DNA from: Pseudomonadota bacterium
Lineage (GTDB): Bacteria > Pseudomonadota > Alphaproteobacteria > Sphingomonadales > Sphingomonadaceae
DNA length: 21,111 bases
Reading direction: 5' to 3'
NCBI GenBank assembly: GCA_023386135.1
Contig: JAEWKG010000041.1
Coordinates: 1 to 21,111, forward strand
The notes beneath the pieces are model-generated. The model ran no database searches, was not told the origin of the DNA, and saw only the letters and a program-made list of their open reading frames with translations. A program made the translations under genes and the position numbers. Numbering within the stretch: the first letter of the stretch is position 1; each line of letters begins with the position of its first letter. Shown here piece by piece: positions 14,942 through 21,111 of the stretch.

Positions 14942-15328
14942 GTGCATCCGCTAAGGATTTCCGAACTCGCGAAAAAGGGTGGAGTTGGGGTGGAGACTGT
15001 CCGCTTCTACCAACGCAAGGGTCTGCTCGATGCGCCGCGGGGAGGCGCCACGGCCGGACGTCACTACGGGGCGGAGGACGTGCGGCGCCTGCGCTATATC
15101 CGCAAGGCGCAGACCGCCGGCTTTACGCTGTCCGAAATCGCCGAGCTGATCGACCTCGACCGTGCCGACGACCGCCCGCGGGCCCGCGACATGGCTCGGG
15201 CGCGAATAGCGGCCCTGGACGAGAAGATTGCCGAGCTGACCGAGGCGCGCGGGGCGCTGGCGAAGCTGGCCAAGGATTGCGCCAAGGGCGGGGCAGGGCC
15301 GTGTCCGATACTCAGCGCCTTCGACTAG
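14942..15328 (+). CDS. MerR-family transcriptional regulator, MerR(Hg)-like body, atypical cysteines
   Basis: The 128-residue protein starts at GTG 14942, with GGAG (14931-14934, inside the operator arm) 7 nt upstream. Any upstream extension would run through the operator. The winged-helix domain (ISELAKKGGVGVETVRFYQRKGLL, then AGRHYGAEDVRRLRYIRKAQTAGFTLSEIAELI) strongly resembles mercuric MerR. A dimerisation helix follows at about 80-112, then a C-terminal metal loop, Cys113-x7-Cys121-Pro-Ile-Leu. Mercuric MerR uses three cysteines (82, 117, 126). The site aligning with Cys82 is arginine (about residue 79), and the pair spacing is x7 as in CueR rather than x8. It is divergent from the glutaredoxin-fusion operon and very likely controls it. 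Its stop overlaps that of the DUF1206 gene. Confidence 0.93.
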   Translation: MHPLRISELAKKGGVGVETVRFYQRKGLLDAPRGGATAGRHYGAEDVRRLRYIRKAQTAGFTLSEIAELIDLDRADDRPRARDMARARIAALDEKIAELTEARGALAKLAKDCAKGGAGPCPILSAFD

Positions 15329-16122
15329 AGCTTGAGCTTGAGGTCGCGCTTGTCGAAGTCGGGGATCACCCGGTACCGCGCCATCACCAGGCTGAACACG
15401 CCGAACAGCAGCAGGCCGATCGCGACGAGGGTGTAGATCACGCCGTGCGCGCGCAAGGCCAGGATAGCCTCGCCGAGGCCCTTGGCCTTGCCCGATTGGA
15501 CGAGCCAGGCCGACTGCACCAGCGACCATCCGATCAGGGCGAACACCACCGCGCGGGCGGCACTGCCGGCGCGGCCGACGGCCTCGACCCCGGTGGGAGC
15601 GTGCCCGTCAACGTGCTTCATGAAATCGGCCGTGATCGCACTCTTGGCCTGCATGAAGGCCCCGACGATGAAGCCGAGGCCGAGCAGCCCCAGCACGAAC
15701 GCGCCGACGCTGAAGTCCATGACCGTGCCGGCCATCTGCTGGCTCTGCCCGCCCTCCGCCGCGTGCTTGCCACCGATCGCGAACTGGAACGCGGCGTAGG
15801 CAAGGAAGAGGTGTGCGATGCCACTGGCGCCATCGCCGACGCGTTTCAGGATGCCCTTGGGCTTGCTGCCGCGGCGTTGCGGGTCGCCGATCGCTGAAAT
15901 GAGCTTGAAGCCTGCGTATGCCAACAAACCGAGCGCGACCAGCCACAGGATCACGTTGCCGAGCGGCACTTCCTGCAGGTAGTCGAACACGGAGGACGCG
16001 CCCTCGCGCGCTTCGCCGCGGGTGCTCAGGGCCAGGTAGCCGAGGAGAATGTAAACCACCCCTCGTGCGGCGTAGCCGAGCCGCACCAGCGTGATGAACC
16101 CTTGCGATTTGTCGACCGCCAT
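15325..16122 (-). CDS. DUF1206 integral membrane protein
   Basis: The 265-residue protein contains three copies of a two-helix unit, each opening with a related motif: GYAARGVVYILLGYLAL (16-32), GDGASGIAHLFLAYAAF (96-112) and GRAGSAARAVVFALIGWSL (183-201). This gives six predicted transmembrane segments, the layout of DUF1206. The cellular role of that family is unknown to me. The ATG is preceded by AGGGGAGG, which lies inside a predicted hairpin (16124-16163). It follows ychF by 55 bp in the same direction and may be co-transcribed. Its stop codon shares the CTAG tetranucleotide with the stop of the convergent merR-like gene. Confidence 0.9.
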   Translation of the reverse strand: MAVDKSQGFITLVRLGYAARGVVYILLGYLALSTRGEAREGASSVFDYLQEVPLGNVILWLVALGLLAYAGFKLISAIGDPQRRGSKPKGILKRVGDGASGIAHLFLAYAAFQFAIGGKHAAEGGQSQQMAGTVMDFSVGAFVLGLLGLGFIVGAFMQAKSAITADFMKHVDGHAPTGVEAVGRAGSAARAVVFALIGWSLVQSAWLVQSGKAKGLGEAILALRAHGVIYTLVAIGLLLFGVFSLVMARYRVIPDFDKRDLKLKL

Positions 16123-16123
16123 C

Positions 16124-16163
16124 GGCGCGCCTCCCCTTGCTTTGGTGGGGGTAACGGCGCGCC
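16124..16163 (-). promoter_or_regulatory. Predicted hairpin covering the DUF1206 ribosome-binding site
   Basis: GGCGCGCC occurs at both ends (16156-16163 and 16124-16131) and is self-complementary, so the two copies pair over 8 bp. Inside, CCCC pairs with the GGGG of the Shine-Dalgarno AGGGGAGG, leaving a loop of about 11 nt. The structure begins 14 nt after the ychF stop and ends 1 nt before the DUF1206 ATG. It has no T-run after it, so it looks like translational sequestration rather than an intrinsic terminator. Pairing is seen in the sequence; the regulatory role is inferred. Confidence 0.55.
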
Positions 16164-16177
16164 GGCGGATTGGTGCC

Positions 16178-17278
16178 TCAGACGTTGAACTTGAACAACA
16201 TCACGTCGCCGTCGTGGACGAGGTATTCCTTGCCTTCCTGACGCAGCTTGCCCGCTTCGCGCGCGCCGCTTTCGCCGCCGAGCGCGACGTAGTCATCGTA
16301 GGCTATCGTCTCGGCGCGGATGAACCCGCGTTCGAAGTCGGAGTGGATCTCGCCCGCCGCCTGGGGGGCCTTGGCGCCATCGGGAAAGGTCCACGCGCGG
16401 GCTTCCTTCGGCCCGGCGGTGAAGAAGGTCTTGAGGCCGAGCAGGGTATAGCCGGCGCGGATCACGCGGCTGAGGCCGCTCTCGGACAGACCGAGCGATT
16501 CGAGATACTCGCTGCGCTCCTCGGCCGGCATCGCGACCAGCTCGCTTTCGATCGCGGCGGACACGACCACCGCCTGCGCACCCTCGGCGGCGGCCTTGGC
16601 GAAGACTTGCGCGGACAGCGCATTGCCTTCGGCCGCATCGTCTTCCGCGACGTTGCAGACGTAAAGCACCGGCTTTGCAGTCAGCAGCTGCGCCTGCGCG
16701 AAGATACGCGCCTCGTCGTCGCCGTTGGGCTGGGTCAGGCGCGCAGGTCTCCCTTCGCGCAGCAGGTCGAGCGCCTGGCCGAGCACGCTCGCCATGACCT
16801 TAGCTTCCTTGTCGCCCCCGGTCGCCTTCTTCTGCGCGGCGGGGACGCGCTTCTCGAGGCTTTCGAGGTCGGCGAGCATCAGCTCGGTCTCGACCACTTC
16901 GGCGTCGGCAATGGGATCGATCTTGTTGGCGACGTGCTGGATGTCGTCGTCCTCGAAGCAGCGCAGGACGTGGACGATCGCGTCCACCTCACGGATGTTG
17001 CCGAGGAACTGGTTGCCGAGGCCTTCGCCCTTGCTCGCGCCCTTCACCAGGCCGGCGATGTCGACGAAGGCGAGCTGGGTGGGGATGACCTTCGCCGACT
17101 TGGCGATGGCGGCGATCTTCTCCAACCGCTCGTCGGGCACTGCGACCTGACCGACGTTCGGCTCGATCGTGCAGAACGGATAGTTCGCGGCCTGGGCGGC
17201 CTGCGTTTCGGTGAGGGCGTTGAACAGCGTCGACTTGCCGACATTGGGCAGGCCGACGATTCCGCAGCGGAAACCCAT
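16178..17278 (-). CDS. ychF: Redox-regulated ribosome-associated ATPase YchF (Obg family)
   Basis: From the ATG at 17278 (GGAG 6 nt upstream) the product is 366 residues, the standard YchF length. A longer in-frame reading upstream to 17449 would add 57 unconserved residues and is rejected. The G1 loop is GLPNVGKST (9-17) and G3 is DIAGL (73-77). The G4 position is NVAE (209-212) in place of NKxD, which explains the ATP preference of the family. Cys35 in NYPFCTIEPN corresponds to the redox-sensitive cysteine of E. coli YchF. The C-terminal TGS domain spans about 282-365. YchF binds ribosomes and affects translation start-site use and oxidative-stress resistance. It is divergent from the metalloprotease gene. 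Confidence 0.97.
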   Translation of the reverse strand: MGFRCGIVGLPNVGKSTLFNALTETQAAQAANYPFCTIEPNVGQVAVPDERLEKIAAIAKSAKVIPTQLAFVDIAGLVKGASKGEGLGNQFLGNIREVDAIVHVLRCFEDDDIQHVANKIDPIADAEVVETELMLADLESLEKRVPAAQKKATGGDKEAKVMASVLGQALDLLREGRPARLTQPNGDDEARIFAQAQLLTAKPVLYVCNVAEDDAAEGNALSAQVFAKAAAEGAQAVVVSAAIESELVAMPAEERSEYLESLGLSESGLSRVIRAGYTLLGLKTFFTAGPKEARAWTFPDGAKAPQAAGEIHSDFERGFIRAETIAYDDYVALGGESGAREAGKLRQEGKEYLVHDGDVMLFKFNV

Positions 17279-17389
17279 CGGTAACTCCGGAAGGTGGGAA
17301 AGGGAGGCGCGGCCCTTAGCCTGCCCGCGAGCCGAAAGGAAGATGACAGGCGGCCCGCCCGCGCTAAGCAACGGCGTGGGAGGACATTC
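17279..17389. promoter_or_regulatory. Divergent intergenic region, ychF / metalloprotease
   Basis: These 111 bp separate two divergent starts and must contain both promoters. Shine-Dalgarno sequences are clear on each side (GGAG for ychF near 17285-17288; GGGAGG at 17378-17383 for the protease gene). I could not assign convincing -35/-10 boxes or a dyad operator here. Confidence 0.4.
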
Positions 17390-19738
17390 ATGATCAGGCA
17401 GATGATTCTTGCAGGATTGCTCGCGACCGCGGCGGCAATACCGGCACACGCGGCGGACAGCCTCGTCCCGGTGAGCGCCAACCGCGAGGACGGCAAGATC
17501 ATGCTGACCCTGCCGGCGCCCGGAGCGGACGGGATCGCGGCGCGCTATCTCTACGTCGCGCAGGCGGAGACCGGGCTCGGCGCCGCCTCCACCAACGTCG
17601 ACCGCGGCGCGCCGCTGCGCGACGGGATCATCCGCTTCCGCCGCGCAGGGAGCAAGGTCATCGCCGAGCTCGAGAACACCACCTTCGTCGCGCCGTCGGG
17701 ATCGGCCGCGCAGCAGAGCTCGGTCGAGAACAGCTTCCCCACCGCCACGCTATGGGTCGGCGACATCGCTTCGACGGGCAAGGACGGCAGCTTCAGCTTC
17801 GATTTCGCGCCCTTCCTGACGCAGGACACCTTCGGTTTCGCCCAGCAGCTGGGCGAGGGGTTCTCGCTGCAAGCCGACCGCTCGGTTGCCGATCCGGCAA
17901 GGGTGAAGAGCTTCCCCGACAACGTCGAATTCTCTGCCTTGCTGAGCTTCAATTCGTCTAAGCCATCGCCAGAGGTGCGCAACGTCTCGCCGACCGGCGG
18001 CGACATCTCGCTGTGGGTGCGCCATTCGCTGGTGCGGCTTCCGGCCGATCCGATGCCGATCCGCCACGATCCCTACAATTTCATCATCACCCTGCCGCAG
18101 TACGATTACTCCGCGCCGCTCGGCCAATCGATGCTGCGCAAGGTGGCGCTGCGGCACCGGCTCGAGAAGCTCGATCCCACCGCCGCGCGCTCGAAGGTGA
18201 AGGAACCGATCGTCTATTACGTCGACGGTGCCGCGCCCGAGCCGGTGCGCCAGGCGCTGGTCGACGGCGTGCGCTGGTGGGCGCAGGCGTTCGACGAGGC
18301 GGGGTACGAAGACGCCTTCCGGGTCGAGGTACTGCCCGCGGGGGCCGATCCGCTCGATATCCGCTACAACGTCGTCAACTGGGTCAACCGCGCCACGCGC
18401 GGGTGGTCCTACGGGTCGAGCATCTACGATCCGCGCACGGGCGAGATCATCAAGGGCAGTGTGATGCTGGGTTCCCTGCGCGTGCGGCAGGACATCCTGA
18501 TCTTCCAGGCACTGGTCGGGGCGGGGCTGACAGACACCGGCGATCCCAACGACCCCGTGCCGATCGCGCTCGCGCGCATTTGGCAACTCGGCGCGCACGA
18601 GGTCGGACACACGCTGGGCTTCGAGCACAACTTCGCCGCCAGCACGCAGGGCCGCTATTCGGTGATGGATTATCCCGCGCCGCGCGTGCGGTTGGTGGAC
18701 GGCAAGATCGACCTTACCGATGCTTACGGTGTCGGGGTGGGCGAGTGGGACAAGTTCCTCGTCCGCTATCTCTACGCCCCCACCGACGAGGACGGCCGCC
18801 GCTTGGTGCAGGAGGCGCAGGCGAAGGGCCTGCGTTTCGCCGCGGACAACGATTCCCGCCCGACCGACACCGCCAACCCGCAAGGCGCGTTGTGGGACGA
18901 TGGCGAGGACTCGGTCGCGGAGCTCGGGCGGATGATGGAGCTGCGCAAGGCGGCGCTCGCGAAGTTCGACCTCACCGCGGTGCCCGGCGGGCAGGACCTC
19001 GCCAGCCTGCGCCGCGCGTTCGTGCCGATCTGGCTGCTCCATCGCTATCAGGTGGAGGCCGCTGCGAAGATGGTTGGCGGGATCGTCACCCCGAGCGCGC
19101 TGAAGGGCGATGTATCGCAAGTCACCGTGGTGCCGGGCGCGCAACAAAGCGCGGCGCTCGACGCGCTGATCGGCGCGCTTTCACTCGATGCACTGACGGT
19201 GCCCGTGCGGCTGCAGCCGCTGCTGTCCTACGGTCCCGGCGTCGACGGCGATTATCAAACATCGATCGAGATAATGCCGACCGCCGGCGGCCCGGTGTTC
19301 GACAGCCTGCGCGCGACCGAGATCGGCGCGGTCGAAGTGCTGAACAGCCTGCTCGATCCGCAGCGGCTCAACCGGCTCGAAATGCAGCACGCAACCGATC
19401 CCACGGTGCCTTCGGTGGACACGCTCGCCAAGCGATTGCTCGACCACGGGGACAAGGTGGCGATCGGAAGCGCGGTGGGCCGCCGCATCGCCACCACCAT
19501 CGCGCTGTCGCTGGCCCGCGCGGCGCGGCGGCCGGAGCTGTCGCGCGCGGTGGCACTGGAGATCGACGGGCGGCTGGCGCTGTGGGCCAGGTACCTCGGC
19601 ATGTCGGCGGCGGCGAGCGACGAGGGCAACTGGCGCCGCGGCCTCGCCGCACTGCTGGCCGATCGCGAGGCGCTCACCGCCGCGTTGAACGACCACGCGG
19701 TCCTGCCTGACGTCCCGCCCGGAATGCCGATCGGGTAA
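17390..19738 (+). CDS. Secreted zinc-dependent metalloprotease, EcxA-like metzincin (DUF5117/DUF4953 type)
   Basis: The ATG at 17390 has GGGAGG 6 nt upstream and begins a signal peptide (MIRQMILAGLLATAAAIPAHA, cleavage after 21). The longer in-frame reading from 17294 adds a charged, non-signal leader and is rejected. The 782-residue protein has an N-terminal beta-rich half of about 22-260, with features I associate with DUF5117 (FDFAPFLTQDTFGFAQQLG; LPQYDYSAPLGQSMLRKVALRHRLEK). The zinc site HEVGHTLGFEHN follows (His403, Glu404, His407, His413). A probable Met-turn Met426 lies in YSVMDYPAPR. HExxHxxGxxH plus a Met-turn marks a metzincin. It probably acts in the periplasm or outside the cell; the substrate is unknown. 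It ends 95 bp before the mgtE-like gene. Confidence 0.9.
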   Translation: MIRQMILAGLLATAAAIPAHAADSLVPVSANREDGKIMLTLPAPGADGIAARYLYVAQAETGLGAASTNVDRGAPLRDGIIRFRRAGSKVIAELENTTFVAPSGSAAQQSSVENSFPTATLWVGDIASTGKDGSFSFDFAPFLTQDTFGFAQQLGEGFSLQADRSVADPARVKSFPDNVEFSALLSFNSSKPSPEVRNVSPTGGDISLWVRHSLVRLPADPMPIRHDPYNFIITLPQYDYSAPLGQSMLRKVALRHRLEKLDPTAARSKVKEPIVYYVDGAAPEPVRQALVDGVRWWAQAFDEAGYEDAFRVEVLPAGADPLDIRYNVVNWVNRATRGWSYGSSIYDPRTGEIIKGSVMLGSLRVRQDILIFQALVGAGLTDTGDPNDPVPIALARIWQLGAHEVGHTLGFEHNFAASTQGRYSVMDYPAPRVRLVDGKIDLTDAYGVGVGEWDKFLVRYLYAPTDEDGRRLVQEAQAKGLRFAADNDSRPTDTANPQGALWDDGEDSVAELGRMMELRKAALAKFDLTAVPGGQDLASLRRAFVPIWLLHRYQVEAAAKMVGGIVTPSALKGDVSQVTVVPGAQQSAALDALIGALSLDALTVPVRLQPLLSYGPGVDGDYQTSIEIMPTAGGPVFDSLRATEIGAVEVLNSLLDPQRLNRLEMQHATDPTVPSVDTLAKRLLDHGDKVAIGSAVGRRIATTIALSLARAARRPELSRAVALEIDGRLALWARYLGMSAAASDEGNWRRGLAALLADREALTAALNDHAVLPDVPPGMPIG

Positions 19739-19763
19739 GGTCTGCCGTTCCGGCTTGCCGGTG

Positions 19764-19787
19764 GCGCAAGGGCGAGTAACCTTGCGC
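19764..19787 (+). repeat. Perfect 8-bp inverted repeat (hairpin) between the metalloprotease and mgtE-like genes
   Basis: GCGCAAGG (19764-19771) and CCTTGCGC (19780-19787) form a perfect stem around an 8-nt loop. The run after it is AAAAATAA, not T, so it does not read as an intrinsic terminator on the plus strand. It lies 25 bp after the metalloprotease stop and 46 bp before the mgtE-like ATG. It could be a leader hairpin, a mRNA 3' stabilising structure or a protein site. Confidence 0.5.
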
Positions 19788-19833
19788 AAAAATAACGGTC
19801 GCATGCGATTCGAAGCCTAGGGGAGCTATCGTC

Positions 19834-20886
19834 ATGCCCACTGCCGCCGCCGCTTTGCCGGCCGAAGCCTTCGACGCGCCGTCGGGCGCCGAGACGCCGG
19901 AAGGCGCGGCAAAGAGCCAGACCATCGCCGACCTGATGACCCCGCCGGTGGGCGTGTTCGGCCCGTCGGCGACCGTGAAGGAAGCGGTCGAGGCGCTGCG
20001 CGAGCAGGTCAAGAACGCCTTCATCACCTATCTCTACGTGGTCGACCAGTCGAACCACCTGCTCGGGCTGGTGGTGATGCGCGAGATGCTGCTCGCGGAG
20101 CCCGACACCACGCTCGAATCGCTGATGCTGCGCGATCCGTTCAAGCTGAAGGCCGACCTGCCGCTGGCCGAAGCGCTGAAACAGGCGCTGCACAAGCACT
20201 TCCCGGTCTATCCGATCGTCGACGGGCAGGACCGATTGGTGGGCCTGGTTCGCGGCAGCGACCTGTTCGCCAACCGCGCGATTGAAATCTCGGGCCAGTC
20301 CGGCGCGATGGTCGGTGTCGACAAGGAGGAACGCCTCGGCACCTCGCTCGGCCGGTCGCTCAAGCTGCGGCATCCTTGGCTGCAGGTGAACCTTCTCACC
20401 GCCTTCGTCGCCGCGGCGGTGGTGGGCATGTTCGAGGACACCCTGAGCCGTCTCGTGATCCTCGCGGTGTTCCTGCCGGTGATGGCGGGGCAGACCGGCA
20501 ATACGGGATGCCAGGCTCTGGCGGTGACCTTGCGCGGCATGACGCTGGGCGACGTCAAGCCCGGTGCCGAGCCCGGCATGGTGCGCAAGGAAGGCATGCT
20601 CGGCTTCCTCAACGGCGGGCTTGTCGGGCTGACGGCGGGCGCCGGCATGTTTGTCTACGCGACGATGCAGGGCGAGGCGCACCCGCTGACGCTCGCCTCG
20701 GTCGTGTTCCTCGCGATGATCACGGCGTGCAGCGTGGCGGGCATTGCCGGCGCGCTGATCCCGATGGCGCTCAAGCGCCTTGGCGCCGATCCGGCGACGG
20801 CATCGAGCATCTTCCTCACTACGGCGAGCGATGTCGCCAGCATGGGTATCTTCCTCACGCTCGCGTCGATAATGCTGCCCAAATGA
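19834..20886 (+). CDS. MgtE-type magnesium transporter lacking the N domain
   Basis: AGGGGAG 8 nt upstream supports this ATG. The 350-residue protein has an Ala/Pro-rich leader (1-30), a CBS pair (about 31-150: TIADLMTPPVGVF; YLYVVDQSNHLLGLV; FPVYPIVDGQDRLVGLV) and five hydrophobic helices (about 182-348). Family features include RHPWLQVNLLTAF, the pore-type motif VMAGQTGNTGCQA (216-228) and TTASDVASMGIF with Asp333, which corresponds to the essential pore Asp of Thermus MgtE. MgtE dimers form Mg2+-gated channels in the inner membrane. Typical MgtE is about 450 residues with an N-terminal superhelical Mg-sensing domain, which is absent here although the start looks genuine. The downstream lipoprotein gene overlaps by ATGA. 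Confidence 0.92.
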   Translation: MPTAAAALPAEAFDAPSGAETPEGAAKSQTIADLMTPPVGVFGPSATVKEAVEALREQVKNAFITYLYVVDQSNHLLGLVVMREMLLAEPDTTLESLMLRDPFKLKADLPLAEALKQALHKHFPVYPIVDGQDRLVGLVRGSDLFANRAIEISGQSGAMVGVDKEERLGTSLGRSLKLRHPWLQVNLLTAFVAAAVVGMFEDTLSRLVILAVFLPVMAGQTGNTGCQALAVTLRGMTLGDVKPGAEPGMVRKEGMLGFLNGGLVGLTAGAGMFVYATMQGEAHPLTLASVVFLAMITACSVAGIAGALIPMALKRLGADPATASSIFLTTASDVASMGIFLTLASIMLPK

Positions 20887-21111
20887 TGCTTGTCCGGGTC
20901 GCGCCGATCGCCGTTTTGCTGGTACTCGCCGGATGCGAGACTACCAACTCGTCTGACTGGTCGGGCGGGCGGGGCACACCGTTCAAGCAGGCCGAGCGGA
21001 CCTGCAACGAATTGGTGCCGACTGTCGCCAAGGAAGAGAACCGGCGCGATTTCTTCGTCGGCTGCATGCAGGCGTTGGGCTGGACGTTGAAGCCCGGCGG
21101 GTCGGTGAACC
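20883..21111 (+). CDS. Putative lipoprotein, unknown function (partial, runs off right edge)
   Basis: The ATG overlaps the mgtE-like stop (ATGA), a sign of coupled translation; a second ATG follows immediately. The visible 76 residues begin with a lipoprotein signal (MMLVRVAPIAVLLVLAGC, acyl Cys18). They continue with a polar segment (ETTNSSDWSGGRGTPFKQAE) and a small domain containing RTCNELVPTVAKEENRRDFF and GCMQALGW. Two further cysteines (in RTCNE and GCMQA) lie about 24 residues apart and could bond. I do not recognise the family, and the end lies outside the window. Its coupling to an Mg2+ transporter gene may be incidental. Confidence 0.75.
   Translation, partial: MMLVRVAPIAVLLVLAGCETTNSSDWSGGRGTPFKQAERTCNELVPTVAKEENRRDFFVGCMQALGWTLKPGGSVN

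Noticed and set aside
17279..17449. 57-residue N-terminal extension of YchF
   Set aside because: The family starts at MGFRCGIVGLPNVGKST, and a good ribosome-binding site precedes the ATG at 17278. The extension also runs into the divergent gene.
18013..19710. Long plus-strand frame (565 codons) inside the metalloprotease gene
   Set aside because: It is an out-of-frame, Arg-rich shadow; the HExxHxxGxxH motif is in the other frame.
19764..19795. Intrinsic terminator after the metalloprotease gene
   Set aside because: The stem is good but the following run is A, not T, on the plus strand, and no minus-strand gene ends here.
19255..20682. Long minus-strand open frame (475 codons) across the metalloprotease and mgtE-like genes
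   Set aside because: The composition is low-complexity (Arg/His/Gln-rich) with no motifs, and both genes on the plus strand are clear.
1..21111. CRISPR arrays, insertion sequences, tRNA/rRNA genes, prophage or attachment sites
   Set aside because: Nothing with repeat-spacer spacing, transposase motifs, terminal inverted repeats or RNA-gene signatures was seen; genes are packed with short gaps throughout.

Overview
The window is GC-rich and gene-dense, with no RNA genes, insertion sequences or CRISPR visible. Gene content suggests an alphaproteobacterium, most likely Sphingomonadales (Sphingomonas/Erythrobacter-like). The main clues are a mutL divergent from mreBCD, an AcrA/AcrB/NodT-type efflux operon whose outer-membrane factor is a lipoprotein, a DUF1206 membrane protein, an EcxA-like zinc metalloprotease and many GTG starts. 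The placement rests on gene content and recalled family resemblance only.

Layout. (1) Positions 1-2240, minus strand: the cell-shape operon mreB-mreC-mreD, with mreD running off the left edge. The mreB leader holds a perfect 20-bp palindrome. (2) 2432-4213, plus: mutL, the mismatch-repair endonuclease type, divergent from mreB. (3) 4365-12238, plus: a tight five-gene run. It encodes an RND adaptor lipoprotein (TTG start), an RND permease, a NodT-type outer-membrane lipoprotein, a small unknown lipoprotein and a secreted M28 zinc peptidase. Gaps are 0 to 24 bp, with one overlap. (4) 14899-12242, minus: a probable metal- or thiol-responsive operon. It encodes a glutaredoxin-MauE/DoxX membrane fusion, a His/Met-rich outer-membrane-like protein and a MaoC hydratase. 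Its promoter carries a mercury-resistance-type MerR operator, and a divergent merR-like gene (14942-15328) lies beside it. (5) 17278-15325, minus: ychF and a DUF1206 membrane protein whose ribosome-binding site is folded into a strong predicted hairpin. (6) 17390-21111, plus: a secreted metzincin-like metalloprotease, an MgtE-type Mg2+ transporter without the usual N-terminal domain, and the start of a lipoprotein gene overlapping mgtE by 4 bp.

Most of the window is housekeeping or standard efflux. The most distinctive part is region 4. Its regulator has MerR-like DNA-binding features and sits on a mer-like operator (TCCGTAC-N4-GTACGGA in a 19-20-bp spacer). It lacks the first of the three Hg-binding cysteines, and its remaining pair has the spacing I recall for CueR. 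It appears to control redox and metal-binding envelope proteins, with no merA, merT or merP in view. This is a candidate for an undescribed metal or thiol-stress system, but its inducer cannot be read from sequence.
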